Assembly: GCA_024102635.1 (NCBI GenBank)
Contig: JAGFJO010000046.1
Coordinates: 1 to 64,000 of the forward strand
Origin: Deltaproteobacteria bacterium
GTDB lineage: Bacteria > Bdellovibrionota_C > UBA2361 > JAGFJO01
Length of the DNA stretch: 64,000 bases
Direction: 5' to 3'
Under the pieces are notes generated by a model, which made no database searches, was not told the DNA's origin, and saw only the letters and a list, made by a program, of their open reading frames with translations. Below are positions 42,629 through 51,051 of this stretch, one piece after another; position 1 is the stretch's first letter; the number at the start of each line of letters is the position of its first letter. Position numbers and translations under genes: made by a program.

Positions 42629-43477
42629 TTACGGCATCACTTTAAAATTCTTAAGAAGTTTTAGCGGAATCCGCACCCGCGTACCTTGTGGCAACGGCCC
42701 CTCGCCGCTGAGTGAATTCAAAGCTTCAATCTCCTTTTTTGCCGAAGTCGCGCCGGTGTACCACTTTGTTATTGATTCAACGGTCTCGGAACTTCCCTTG
42801 ACGGTATGAATAGCATCGCCGTTATCGGCGCGCTCAACGAAGCCTTTGGAGATTAAAATAGCCTGCTGGTCGCTATTTAATTTTGAAAAGTCAGCCGGAT
42901 TTGGAATTCCCGGCAGTGTCTCGGCAGGCACCGTTTTCTTCACTGCTTTTTTCCGTACTGGTGTAGGGGTGGGAAGCGGAAGGGGAATGCTCGGTGCAAG
43001 CACCGTGTGTTGATGCTGCATTACCTGAGGTTGTCTGAACCTTTTCTCACTTCCGAAAATGACAAAAAGCGGCTCGCCGACGATGGCTTGCTCCATGCGC
43101 TGCAAAGTCATGAAATCTTGCCGCTGAATACCGAAGGGGCCTCTTACTATCCATTCATAGACTCGATCGCGCTTCTCCAGGTCGGCGGCATACACCTCTT
43201 TATCTTTCGGATAGTAAAGAAGCATGCGCGGCTTGCTAAGCGGTTCCTCGATTAGTTCGAGCGCTGTAGGGCCGCCGCGTTTCTGGAAGAATTTATAAAG
43301 AATGGTGCTCTTTTCAGCCTGACCAGCAAGAAACAGGTTGGTGCCGAGATACGGGTTACTGGTGCTGAGCGCTAGTATTCCCTGATTTGCAAGCGTAGTG
43401 GACGAGTGCTGGGACGGAGCGCATCCATAAAGCAGTGTAAACAAAAGCAAGACTGTTAAGCCAATTTTCCTCATCAT
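42629..43477 (-). CDS. Lipoprotein with LysM-like C-terminal domain
   Basis: From ATG 43477 the product is 282 residues. The lipobox is LLFTLLYGCAPSQ. A P-rich hinge (PLPLPTPTPVRKKAVKKT) near residue 175 separates an N-terminal domain from a C-terminal region. The end, HTVKGSSETVESITKWYTG ... EALNSLSGEGPLPQGTRVRIPLKLLKN, fits a LysM peptidoglycan-binding pattern. It may link the outer membrane to the cell wall. Convergent with the secreted-protein gene. Confidence 0.65.
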   Translation of the reverse strand: MMRKIGLTVLLLFTLLYGCAPSQHSSTTLANQGILALSTSNPYLGTNLFLAGQAEKSTILYKFFQKRGGPTALELIEEPLSKPRMLLYYPKDKEVYAADLEKRDRVYEWIVRGPFGIQRQDFMTLQRMEQAIVGEPLFVIFGSEKRFRQPQVMQHQHTVLAPSIPLPLPTPTPVRKKAVKKTVPAETLPGIPNPADFSKLNSDQQAILISKGFVERADNGDAIHTVKGSSETVESITKWYTGATSAKKEIEALNSLSGEGPLPQGTRVRIPLKLLKNFKVMP

Positions 43478-43582
43478 AACTGGTGCCACGGTAGTTAGGA
43501 TGATGGCAAAAGAACGAGGGTAGCAACAGAGTATATTGCGCGCCTATAATCGGCTATAAAGCCCCGCAAAAGGAGAGGCTGA

Positions 43583-44518
43583 ATGCGTCTTGTATCGCTG
43601 GAACCTTATATAACCGAGTTATTGCTCTTTTTCGGCGAGCGCAAAAACATTGTTGGAATATCGTCCCGCTGCCGTTTGGCCCCTGAAGAGGGACAGCAGT
43701 TGGCAGTCGTAACAGTGCCAAAAGGGGGAAGCAGCGGTCCGTCCGTGTATCACAACGTCATGCTTAGCCGTGAGAGCCTCGATCTTGCAGCCCTCAAAGC
43801 CGCAAAGCCGGAGGTAGTTATAGCCAGTCTTGTTTCCTCTGTGCCGGGGGAGGAGCCATTGCAAGGAGAGCTTCTTGGCCTGCAGGAAGAACTTTCGGGC
43901 AAGATCGGAAACCCGATTAAACTTTATACCTATAATCCTACCCGGCTCGAAGAGATATTCGAGGATAGCGATAGGCTAGCGCGGCAGATCAAGGTGACAG
44001 ATAGAGGCAGCAGTATTGGCAAGCGAGCAAAAGCGCAGCTGATGGATTGGGGCGCAAACTTCTATGACCGGATGAAAAATAAAAAGGTCACGGTGATCGC
44101 CAGCGTCGAGCCGCTTCATCTTGGCGGGCTCTGGATCCCAGATATGGTGCATGCACTTTCGGCGGTAAGCCAATCAAAGCAGGGAAGCGTTATACATCCC
44201 GCCGTGAGTTGGAGAGAGATCGTCGAGTTTCGGCCCGATGTCATAGTCGTTGCTCCGATAGGGGCAGCTCTTAAGGAGGCGATGGCTCAATTCAAGATAA
44301 TGGAGAAGTGGGAGGGATGGGAGACCATTCCCGCGGTAAAAAGAGGGGAGGTCGTTTTTTGCGACGGCATAGATCATTTTTACAACCCGGGGCCGAAGAT
44401 TATCGATTCATTTGGAGTAATGGTGTCTGCTATAGCCGGATTTGAGAGCGGGTACATCACCAAGCGTGACATTTTTCACCGGCTGCGTTGGCTCGAGCTG
44501 CAGCGGCATAAGTTGTAG
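43583..44518 (+). CDS. Cobalamin-binding BtuF-like protein
   Basis: The protein has 311 residues, starting MRLVSLEPYITELLLFFG. The BtuF-type periplasmic binding fold is visible: LKAAKPEVVIASLVSS, KKVTVIASVEPLHLGGLWIPDM and VSWREIVEFRPDVIVVAPIG. A good ribosome site (AGGAGAG) precedes it. No signal peptide is present, as in a known cytoplasmic branch of this family, so a transporter role is uncertain. No btuC/D genes are nearby. Confidence 0.75.
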   Translation: MRLVSLEPYITELLLFFGERKNIVGISSRCRLAPEEGQQLAVVTVPKGGSSGPSVYHNVMLSRESLDLAALKAAKPEVVIASLVSSVPGEEPLQGELLGLQEELSGKIGNPIKLYTYNPTRLEEIFEDSDRLARQIKVTDRGSSIGKRAKAQLMDWGANFYDRMKNKKVTVIASVEPLHLGGLWIPDMVHALSAVSQSKQGSVIHPAVSWREIVEFRPDVIVVAPIGAALKEAMAQFKIMEKWEGWETIPAVKRGEVVFCDGIDHFYNPGPKIIDSFGVMVSAIAGFESGYITKRDIFHRLRWLELQRHKL

Positions 44519-44708
44519 CTGGGCAGCCCCGTCTCCAGACTGACTCATAGGTTGCTTCATGAAGAGGGGCAGGCCAACCGGAGTGCCGGCGTTCTGCGGC
44601 CCCAAAAACAAGTTACTCCATATACTTGGAAAGCCTTAATCCTACGGGATTTAAATCATCAGGCAATCTCTTCTTGTTATGTCCCAATAACGCTATAATT
44701 GACTAATT

Positions 44709-45152
44709 ATGGAAACGGTTTTGAATAGCTGGATTACGGCATGCGGCTCATCCGACGAAGAGCTTTCTAGGCGCTGTCAAGAAGGCATGCACCTTCGCTT
44801 TGCTGAGAACGAGTACACTGCGAAAGATGTGGAGTATATCCAGAATCTTCAGCTTAGAGTTTCAAGGGCCTCTTCCAATTTGAGTAATAAAGAGGTGGAG
44901 CATTTAAGACGGCTATGCCAGCTTTGGGATGTAAATCTCAAATGCCCGCCGCTTACTTCACATAGGCCAATTGTCGGCCCTATCATTGTGACAGTGAAAA
45001 GGCTTTTCTTTCCCGTAGTGCGTCTGTTTATGCGCGAGTCTTTTAAGCAGCAGCGTGAGTTTAACGCAAATGTAATTACTGTCCTTACAGAGATACTCAA
45101 TAGCGCCAGTTGTGAGCGCCAAGTAAACGTGCCGGAGAGGACGGCAGAATAG
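44709..45152 (+). CDS. Hypothetical protein with a glycan-cluster-type membrane-helix motif
   Basis: The protein has 147 residues. Residues 95-130 (RPIVGPIIVTVKRLFFPVVRLFMRESFKQQREFN) resemble the short segment found before methyltransferase or glycosyltransferase domains in surface-polysaccharide proteins: P-I-x-G, K-R-L, then Q-x-x-F-N. Here no transferase domain follows. The N-terminal half is charged and helical. It precedes the Y/R/G-rich secreted protein by 12 bases. Confidence 0.5.
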   Translation: METVLNSWITACGSSDEELSRRCQEGMHLRFAENEYTAKDVEYIQNLQLRVSRASSNLSNKEVEHLRRLCQLWDVNLKCPPLTSHRPIVGPIIVTVKRLFFPVVRLFMRESFKQQREFNANVITVLTEILNSASCERQVNVPERTAE

Positions 45153-45164
45153 CGGAGTAGTAAA

Positions 45165-45569
45165 ATGAGATTAGCTTTGGCTTGTACAATCGCTTCAGTT
45201 TTTGCAGCTGCATTTTTATCAGCGGCGCAACCTGTAGCCGCAGAATTCGCCGCGGGTTATGGCAAAAATGACAACCGCTATGGCCGCTGCGATAATCGGC
45301 GCGATTCATACAAAGACCATTCCGTTAGCCGCTACCACCGAGACCGTTACGGCAGATACACTTATAGGCCTCCCCAGCCATACTACTATGACAAATATTA
45401 CCGAGGGCAGTATGGCGGCCGCCATTACAGTGAACTTACTGATCGTATGTATGCGCCCGGGTGGGGGAGTTCCACGCAGCACAACCGGCCAGGCTATACG
45501 GGGCCTTACAATCTTCCACGTGACTATGGCCGTAGCCAGTTTTATGAAGGGAGACGTTACGGCCGGTAA
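45165..45569 (+). CDS. Secreted Tyr/Arg/Gly-rich low-complexity protein
   Basis: The protein has 134 residues with a signal peptide (MRLALACTIASVFAAAFLSA, cut near VAAEFAAG). The mature 105 residues are dominated by Y, R, G, D and N, with PPQPYYYDKYYRGQYGGRHY at the centre. No hydrophobic core is visible, so it is likely disordered, and could coat a surface or bind polyanions. It has the opposite strand's shadow frame, which was rejected. Function unknown. Confidence 0.65.
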   Translation: MRLALACTIASVFAAAFLSAAQPVAAEFAAGYGKNDNRYGRCDNRRDSYKDHSVSRYHRDRYGRYTYRPPQPYYYDKYYRGQYGGRHYSELTDRMYAPGWGSSTQHNRPGYTGPYNLPRDYGRSQFYEGRRYGR

Positions 45570-45735
45570 GCAAGACCTACCGACGATTCTGTCCTAATAA
45601 TTGCAGCAAAAGTGACAATATTCGCTGCTTATTCACAGATCATGCAAATTTTTGCCTATCTGCCGGCCTAACACCGCTATATCATGCCGCCATAAGAGGC
45701 ATGGTTGTTGCATAGTTATTTGTCGAGGTTGTCCG

Positions 45736-47079
45736 ATGAACATATTTCATTCAAGGAGCAAAGCGCTTCTACTATCCCTTTCTATTCTAGCGTATTTCGC
45801 CGGCTTGCCTGCTGCAATTGCCGAACAGGGCGGGTTCGATTTCGACGGAGATGGGAATGCTGATCTGGTAGGGTACGAGATCCAGCGTGACGGCTCGCCC
45901 AATGAGATCGCTTTGACCTACCAGGCTTCTTCCAGCGGGGAGGTTACACGGGATGAATTCGGTAGAAGTTCCGAGATGGCGGTGCCCGCCGATTATGATG
46001 GGGACGGAATCACTGACCTGGCGGTTGTCGGGCCCGACGAAAACGATCAGCTCGAGTGGCGTATTAAACTTTCTTCTCAAGAGGAAGAGCAGGTTCGCTC
46101 GCTCTTCGGCCAGCTGGGCGGCACGATCTTAGCCGGATGCCGCTTCGACGGCGATGCAATTAGCGACCGCACCATCTTTTTCGGCGAGCGGTACCTATCA
46201 ATTGAAAAGTCGATTGACTTATCAGTAGTAACAATTGATCTCGGTGTGACAGGGATCGAAGACATGACCTGCGGTGATATTACGGGTGATGGAATTGATG
46301 AAGTTATCGGCTACCGCCTGATTTCGAGCGCTGCGCGACGTAAGAAGGCGAGCTCCTCGGCGGCTGGCAGACCCTTCTTTTACGCTTGGGATGCTGCAAG
46401 CGGTTCAATAGTCCTGGAGCAGCAGTTCGGCGATTCGGTCGGTGGAATTTTGGCTGCAGATATCGATGGCGATGGGATTAAGGAGATTGGTTACTCAAAG
46501 AAGAAACGAAACGCTTCAAAGCAGATACAGTTCCTGAAAAGCGGACAGACAGTTACCTTTACCTTCCCGAAATTCACCAGGGCCACAGCTATGCGTTCGC
46601 CTGCCGGCGGACCGGACGGCATCTTCTTGAAGGGCAAAAAGGATGATCTTTTTTATAAAGTTCCCTCACTCTCGAACCCAGCTGTCTATGAAGCTGTCAT
46701 GCTAAATGACACAGAAAATCTGCTCTCAGGCGTTAATTTCGGACAGCCCGGGCCGCTCAAAAGCAAGGAGCCTGCTTGTCAGGTTCACCACGAGTCCACT
46801 GACGGCACGAATGGCTTTTTATGGAAGCCGGTCTCCGATACCAACGGCCTAGCCGTGGTTATTCTTCCGGAAGGCGTTAGGCTACGGAAGGTACGAATTG
46901 TAAAGAATTCCCAAACCGTAGAGTCTCTATACTTTGCGGGAAATGCCAACGGGGGGCGAGATCACTGGCGCAGCCGCCGCAGAGCCTCTGCTTTTGATAG
47001 TAACATCACCATCATGGGAGTAAGAGGTGGACTGGTTCATTGCTGGCTCGTCAGTGATCCGCTACAGCGTTTTGATTAA
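45736..47079 (+). CDS. Exported FG-GAP/VCBS-type repeat protein
   Basis: From ATG 45736 the product is 447 residues with a signal peptide (LLLSLSILAYFAGLPAAIAEQ). At least four D-x-D-G-D/N calcium-type loops occur: DFDGDGNADLVGYE, DYDGDGITDLAVVG, DITGDGIDEVIGYR and DIDGDGIKEIGYSK. They are spaced like FG-GAP beta-propeller blades. A C-terminal region (HHESTDGTNGFLWKP onward) lacks them. It is likely secreted or surface-located; ligand unknown. Confidence 0.75.
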   Translation: MNIFHSRSKALLLSLSILAYFAGLPAAIAEQGGFDFDGDGNADLVGYEIQRDGSPNEIALTYQASSSGEVTRDEFGRSSEMAVPADYDGDGITDLAVVGPDENDQLEWRIKLSSQEEEQVRSLFGQLGGTILAGCRFDGDAISDRTIFFGERYLSIEKSIDLSVVTIDLGVTGIEDMTCGDITGDGIDEVIGYRLISSAARRKKASSSAAGRPFFYAWDAASGSIVLEQQFGDSVGGILAADIDGDGIKEIGYSKKKRNASKQIQFLKSGQTVTFTFPKFTRATAMRSPAGGPDGIFLKGKKDDLFYKVPSLSNPAVYEAVMLNDTENLLSGVNFGQPGPLKSKEPACQVHHESTDGTNGFLWKPVSDTNGLAVVILPEGVRLRKVRIVKNSQTVESLYFAGNANGGRDHWRSRRRASAFDSNITIMGVRGGLVHCWLVSDPLQRFD

Positions 47080-47126
47080 AATCGCCTGATTCTGGACAAT
47101 TCACGGCTGATCGCTACAATTAAAAG

Positions 47127-47963
47127 ATGCCTGAGCTGCCCGAAGTCGAAACCACAGCAAGATTTTTGTCAGAAAGAGTGTGCGGCGCACTGATTGATGG
47201 CGTTTCGGTCCATTGGCCGCGCTCTGTCGTGTGCCCTGCGCCGCAGCAATTTGAGCGTCTTATTTGCGGCCTTAGAATCGAAGCTGTAGGCAGACGAGGA
47301 AAGTTCCTCGTTCTCACCCTTTCATCTTGCGCCGAAGAGCGCGGCCCTTGTTACCTTTTAATACACCTCAGAATGAGCGGCAGTATAGATGTAGTTCGGC
47401 CTTCTGTCCCGCGCAGCAAACATGACCAAGTTGTTCTTCGGCTGGAAAGCGGTAAAGAGCTCCGTTTTCATGATCCACGTAAGTTCGGCCGGGTATATTT
47501 TGTAGAGGATGTTCAGCAAGTAGTGGGAAAGCTCGGCCCGGAGCCTTTGGATCCGGCTTTCACTTCAGGGACTCTTTCTTTGCTGCTGAAAAGCAGCCGC
47601 CGGGCGGTAAAATCGGCGCTGCTCGATCAATCGACAATCGCAGGAATCGGCAATATATACGCGGATGAGGCTCTGTGGAGAGCGCGGCTGCACCCCCTTG
47701 CAATCACTAACCGCATCTCTTCAGCGAAAATCTCAGTTTTACACTCCTCTATCCGGCGCACCCTTCGTGAGGCTATCTTGCGCCAAGGCACCGACAATGG
47801 GGATGGAGTGGTAGAGTTCGGCTCCTATCGCCCGCGTGTCTACGGCCGCGCCGGTAAGCGATGCGGGCGGTGCTCTTCTGTCATCAAGCGCATAGTTGTA
47901 GCGCAGCGAGGAACCTCTTTTTGCCCCCGCTGCCAGCGCTTGCCGCTATCCGCGCGGCGGTAA
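47127..47963 (+). CDS. mutM: Formamidopyrimidine-DNA glycosylase MutM/Fpg
   Basis: The protein has 278 residues beginning MPELPEVETTARF, with the catalytic Pro2 and Glu3. The lyase region HDPRKFGRVYF and the helix-two-turn-helix IAGIGNIYADEALWRARLHP are present. The zinc finger is RCGRCSSVIKRIVVAQRGTSFCPRC. It removes 8-oxoguanine and ring-opened purines. It lies just before the type III secretion genes but is unrelated in function. Confidence 0.96.
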   Translation: MPELPEVETTARFLSERVCGALIDGVSVHWPRSVVCPAPQQFERLICGLRIEAVGRRGKFLVLTLSSCAEERGPCYLLIHLRMSGSIDVVRPSVPRSKHDQVVLRLESGKELRFHDPRKFGRVYFVEDVQQVVGKLGPEPLDPAFTSGTLSLLLKSSRRAVKSALLDQSTIAGIGNIYADEALWRARLHPLAITNRISSAKISVLHSSIRRTLREAILRQGTDNGDGVVEFGSYRPRVYGRAGKRCGRCSSVIKRIVVAQRGTSFCPRCQRLPLSARR

Positions 47964-48012
47964 TTAATTTAAATTGGCTACGGTTAGATCGTAAAAATCC
48001 GCACCGCATAGG

Positions 48013-48062
48013 AAACTTTTCTGAAAAAAGCGCGATAAAGAGTTCGCCTTTTCAGAAAGTTT
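48013..48062 (+). repeat. A/T-rich inverted repeat just before sctI
   Basis: AAACTTTTCTGAAAA (48013-48027) pairs with TTTTCAGAAAGTTT (48049-48062), with one unpaired T, around a 21-base loop. It ends 14 bases before the sctI ATG. It could be the operator or leader of the secretion cluster, or the tail of the mutM transcript; the low GC content argues against a strong terminator. Confidence 0.5.
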
Positions 48063-48076
48063 AGAGAAGCGTGGAC

Positions 48077-48394
48077 ATGCGGATCAATCACTCTCTTAGT
48101 CAGCCTATAGCAGCTCAGCAGGCGGAGCAGTTGGTGGGCCCAAGCCCGGCCAAACACTCTACATTTCAGGAGATATTCAAAGGGTTAAGGGATGGTCCTC
48201 GCGGCCTGGGCCTGGACTCCTTTAGTGAGATTGCCCAGGTGCAACAGCGCATCTTGAGCGGGCAAAAACTTACGCCACAAGAGCTGATTATCTATCAGGT
48301 TAGAGCGGGTGAATACAATTTGAGAGTTGAATTGGTGTCAAAGATTGCAGAGAGCGTAATGGCTACAATGCGCAAGTTCCAGAGTAGCCAGTAG
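48077..48394 (+). CDS. sctI: T3SS inner rod protein SctI-like
   Basis: From ATG 48077 the product is 105 residues, the size of SctI. The C-terminal half reads LTPQELIIYQVRAGEYNLRVELVSKIAESVMATMRKFQSSQ, matching the inner-rod pattern (L-x-x-Q, then Y-x-L-x-V-E-L-x-x-K-x-x-E, final SQ). The N-terminus is variable, as usual. The rod links the export gate to the needle. It opens a run of T3SS genes, which strengthens the call. FliE-type rod proteins are an alternative. Confidence 0.7.
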   Translation: MRINHSLSQPIAAQQAEQLVGPSPAKHSTFQEIFKGLRDGPRGLGLDSFSEIAQVQQRILSGQKLTPQELIIYQVRAGEYNLRVELVSKIAESVMATMRKFQSSQ

Positions 48395-48435
48395 ATTGCG
48401 CTTCGCGCTACGGCCCGATAGAGCACATAAAAGAA

Positions 48436-49386
48436 GTGCACGAGATGGAGAATAGCGACAACGCGCGCCTTGAACTTAAAAGGCGCCACACAGAGATTGT
48501 CATTAGGGAGCATCAGCGCAAGGTAGGACGGCTTGATGCAGCCTTCAAGCGCGTATGCGATGCTCTCAAATTGCGAGAGGAGAGGCTGCACTCTGCTAAG
48601 GAAAGCCTTGAGAATGCCCGTACCCAGCTCCGCCCCACTCAAGAGCTTAGAGCAAGTATCATTCATTGGCGTGGTGTCATTGCAGCGAGGACTGCTGAGT
48701 GTGCCGCTACGAAAAACGAAGTCGAGCAGCTTCGAGGAGAGCATGGAGAGATGCTATCCAGACTTGTGGTTGAGGAGCGCCGCGGCGGGCTCATCGAGGC
48801 CGCATTGTCACTTAATAAAATTGCAGCCGCAAGTGGCCGTGAAAGGTTGGATAATGAAGAGGTGGTTGAATTAAAGGCGGCCCTGTCGGCGAAAGAGGAG
48901 CAGTCGGATGACCCAGAGGAATTGAAGTGCTCGGATAACTCGCGTGTTTACGAAGCGGGATTTGAATTAGTAGCTCCCGGTTCGGAAGATAAGCCGGGCG
49001 CTAATGCATTTGCGGGGCCGCCCTGGAGAACTTTTTCCGAATCTGGCCGCGAGAACCGCGAGCAGCCACCCAGCCAGCCTCCACAACACTGCGATTCTAG
49101 GATGCGATTCGAGGAGTGCATTGAGCGGTTCAGTGAATGGCGGCATACCAGTGGGAGTGAAGTTGAGCTTGACTATAGCACACTATCAGGTCACCTCTTT
49201 TCCGTGCGGGTCGCAAGCTCTGCCCCTGGAAGCGTGGAAGTGCAGATCGCTCCGCAATACAGAGCGGCTGAATCGGTGCTAGCAGAGTGCAAGAAGGGGG
49301 TGTTGGAATCGCTTGCTTCGAAAGGGATCAAGGTTTCGTCACTGACTATTATAAGACGGCAAAAGGGAGTGCTTGGACATGACTAA
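48436..49386 (+). CDS. Fused SctO-like stalk and SctP-like needle-length regulator
   Basis: The protein has 316 residues from GTG 48436 (ATG 48445 also possible). Residues about 5-150 are a highly charged coiled coil (EHQRKVGRLDAAFKRVCDALKLREERLHS), like SctO/FliJ, which links the ATPase to the gate. Residues about 150-225 are a Pro/Ser-rich linker. Residues about 225-312 (YSTLSGHLFSVRVASSAPGSVEVQIAPQ ... LASKGIKVSSLTI) resemble the SctP/FliK-type C-terminal domain that interacts with SctU to switch substrates. SctO and SctP are normally separate. It overlaps sctR by eight bases. Confidence 0.6.
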   Translation: MHEMENSDNARLELKRRHTEIVIREHQRKVGRLDAAFKRVCDALKLREERLHSAKESLENARTQLRPTQELRASIIHWRGVIAARTAECAATKNEVEQLRGEHGEMLSRLVVEERRGGLIEAALSLNKIAAASGRERLDNEEVVELKAALSAKEEQSDDPEELKCSDNSRVYEAGFELVAPGSEDKPGANAFAGPPWRTFSESGRENREQPPSQPPQHCDSRMRFEECIERFSEWRHTSGSEVELDYSTLSGHLFSVRVASSAPGSVEVQIAPQYRAAESVLAECKKGVLESLASKGIKVSSLTIIRRQKGVLGHD

Positions 49387-50035
49387 TCCAATCTGGCTTG
49401 TGGTACTTGCCAGCGCCGTTGCGGCGTTTCCTATCGCGATAGGGCTTTTAACCTCGTACATAAAGGTAAGTGTCGTGTTGGGGATGCTGAGAAGCGGTAT
49501 TGGAGCACAACAGGTCCCGAGCGGACTGATAATAATGGTTCTCTCCTTGGCTATGACGGCCTTTATTATGGCGCCGGTTATCAAAGATACTGCCCAAGCA
49601 GCCAGAGATGGGAAGTTTTTGGATACTTCGCGTCCACCTAACCTATCCGATCTTGAATCGCTTACTCTTTTGACCGCTCCGTGGCGTCAGTTCATGCAGA
49701 AGCATTCCGGTCAGCGAGAAATCAATACTCTGCGCACGCTCTCAGTAGCCGGCGATGCGCGGGAAGCGGGCGAGCAGAATCAGGATGGAGCTCTTGAGCT
49801 TCGCATATTGATTCCCGCTTTCGTCCTTACTGAGATTAAAGAGGGCTTTGCGATGGGATTTGTGCTACTGCTTCCATTCTTGGCGATCGACCTAATCGTA
49901 GCCAATATATTAGCCGGCATGGGGATGTATATGCTGAGCCCGATGATGATCTCATTGCCGCTTAAGCTGATTTTGTTTGTCGCGGCGGATGGCTGGATAG
50001 TTCTAACCAAGGGATTGGTGGACTCGTACCTATAG
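49379..50035 (+). CDS. sctR: T3SS export gate protein SctR
   Basis: About 218 residues from ATG 49379. Core motifs are present: FPIAIGLLTSYIKVSVVLGMLRSGIG with the QQVPSGL loop, and LLPFLAIDLIVANILAGMGMYMLSP followed by SLPLKLILFVAADGW. Four membrane segments fit YscR/FliP. It assembles with SctS and SctT into the helical export gate. A site AGGGAG lies ten bases before the ATG. No signal peptide, as in non-flagellar SctR. Confidence 0.95.
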   Translation: MTNPIWLVVLASAVAAFPIAIGLLTSYIKVSVVLGMLRSGIGAQQVPSGLIIMVLSLAMTAFIMAPVIKDTAQAARDGKFLDTSRPPNLSDLESLTLLTAPWRQFMQKHSGQREINTLRTLSVAGDAREAGEQNQDGALELRILIPAFVLTEIKEGFAMGFVLLLPFLAIDLIVANILAGMGMYMLSPMMISLPLKLILFVAADGWIVLTKGLVDSYL

Positions 50036-50043
50036 GGAAGGAG

Positions 50044-50304
50044 ATGTTCGAGGCTTACCTTACAAAGACTTTCGAAATCGTCATAGCGGCCTCGGCGGTG
50101 CCGCTGGTAGCCGGTTCTCTTGCAGGTGTTATTGTAGGCGTGGTGCAGGCCGCAACGCAGGTGCAGGAGCAGAGCGTCACTTATCTGGTACGACTATTCG
50201 CCGTTTGTTGCGTGATTGCCGTGGGGGGAGAGATTCTTTTTTCATCACTTAGCGCGTTTTTAACCGAGGTACTGGCCACAATCAAATACCTGGGGAAGAT
50301 GTAA
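50044..50304 (+). CDS. sctS: T3SS export gate protein SctS
   Basis: The protein has 86 residues with two membrane segments. IVIAASAVPLVAGSLAGVIVGVVQAATQVQEQSV is the YscS/FliQ core, including the Q-x-x-T-Q-x-Q-E loop. A strong ribosome site (GGAAGGAG) precedes it. Its stop TAA shares one base with the sctT start (TAATG), so the two are coupled. Confidence 0.95.
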   Translation: MFEAYLTKTFEIVIAASAVPLVAGSLAGVIVGVVQAATQVQEQSVTYLVRLFAVCCVIAVGGEILFSSLSAFLTEVLATIKYLGKM

Positions 50305-51035
50305 TGCTGGAAGGCTACTTCTACTTCTTGGTCCATATTTTCTTTCGCAGTTTGGGGGCTATCTGCTTGCTTCCCATTGGGGAGGGGGTAAGCGGCTTTA
50401 GCCGTCATATTACGCTTGCGGCAGGGATGGCGATCTTTCTCTCTCCGCTTGATGCTTATTCTTTGCAGCCGGGATTTGCATCTATAAGCCGGGAGCTGGC
50501 TATAGGACTGTTGCTTGGTTTGCCCGCAGTTCTGGCGATAGAGGCGATGAGGACCTTAGGCGAGCTGTTTGACACCGGAAGGGGCCAGTCAATGGCGGCA
50601 ATGTACGATCCCGCTAGCAGCTTAAGCAGCTCTCAAACCGGATTTCTATTCCAAAAATGTGCGTTGGTTTTTCTGCTGGTGGCGGGGATCCTTGAGCATA
50701 TTATCGCTGCACTTTATCAGAGTATGGGCGATGTTCCAGCCGGGACGGCGCACACTTTGTCTGTGGCCGGATCAGCCTCTTCGGTAATGGCTATAGTTGT
50801 ATCTACGGCGGCTGCCAGCTTCTCCGTCTACCTGCTGTTTGCTGCGTTGTTTCTAATCTGCGATATCTGTGTGCTTTTTCTCAGCAAGGCGGTTCCCGGC
50901 TGCTCGTTCCTATGTGAAGCGTTCCAACTGAGAAGCTTGGCGGGGTTCAGCGGGGTGGTGCTGCTTCTGCACAGCGGGCTGCAGCCGATTCTTCTTGAGG
51001 CGGCGCTACCTCGCGCGGGACTGTTGTCCGGATAG
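50304..51035 (+). CDS. sctT: T3SS export gate protein SctT
   Basis: The protein has 243 residues with about six membrane segments. It shows the YscT/FliR pattern: ALGLLLGLPAVLAIEAMRTLGELFDTGRGQSMAAMYDPAS followed by the later LRSLAGFSGVVLLLHSGLQP. The segment LGELFDTGRGQS is a strong family marker. It is coupled to sctS and precedes sctU. Confidence 0.92.
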   Translation: MLEGYFYFLVHIFFRSLGAICLLPIGEGVSGFSRHITLAAGMAIFLSPLDAYSLQPGFASISRELAIGLLLGLPAVLAIEAMRTLGELFDTGRGQSMAAMYDPASSLSSSQTGFLFQKCALVFLLVAGILEHIIAALYQSMGDVPAGTAHTLSVAGSASSVMAIVVSTAAASFSVYLLFAALFLICDICVLFLSKAVPGCSFLCEAFQLRSLAGFSGVVLLLHSGLQPILLEAALPRAGLLSG

Positions 51036-51051
51036 ATGATGGAGGCATTGC

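Noticed and set aside
45259-45597. Second frame of 112 codons over the Tyr/Arg/Gly-rich gene
   Set aside because: It starts inside the secreted protein gene; the plus-frame reading has a proper start and signal peptide, and this one is threonine-rich noise from the same repeats.
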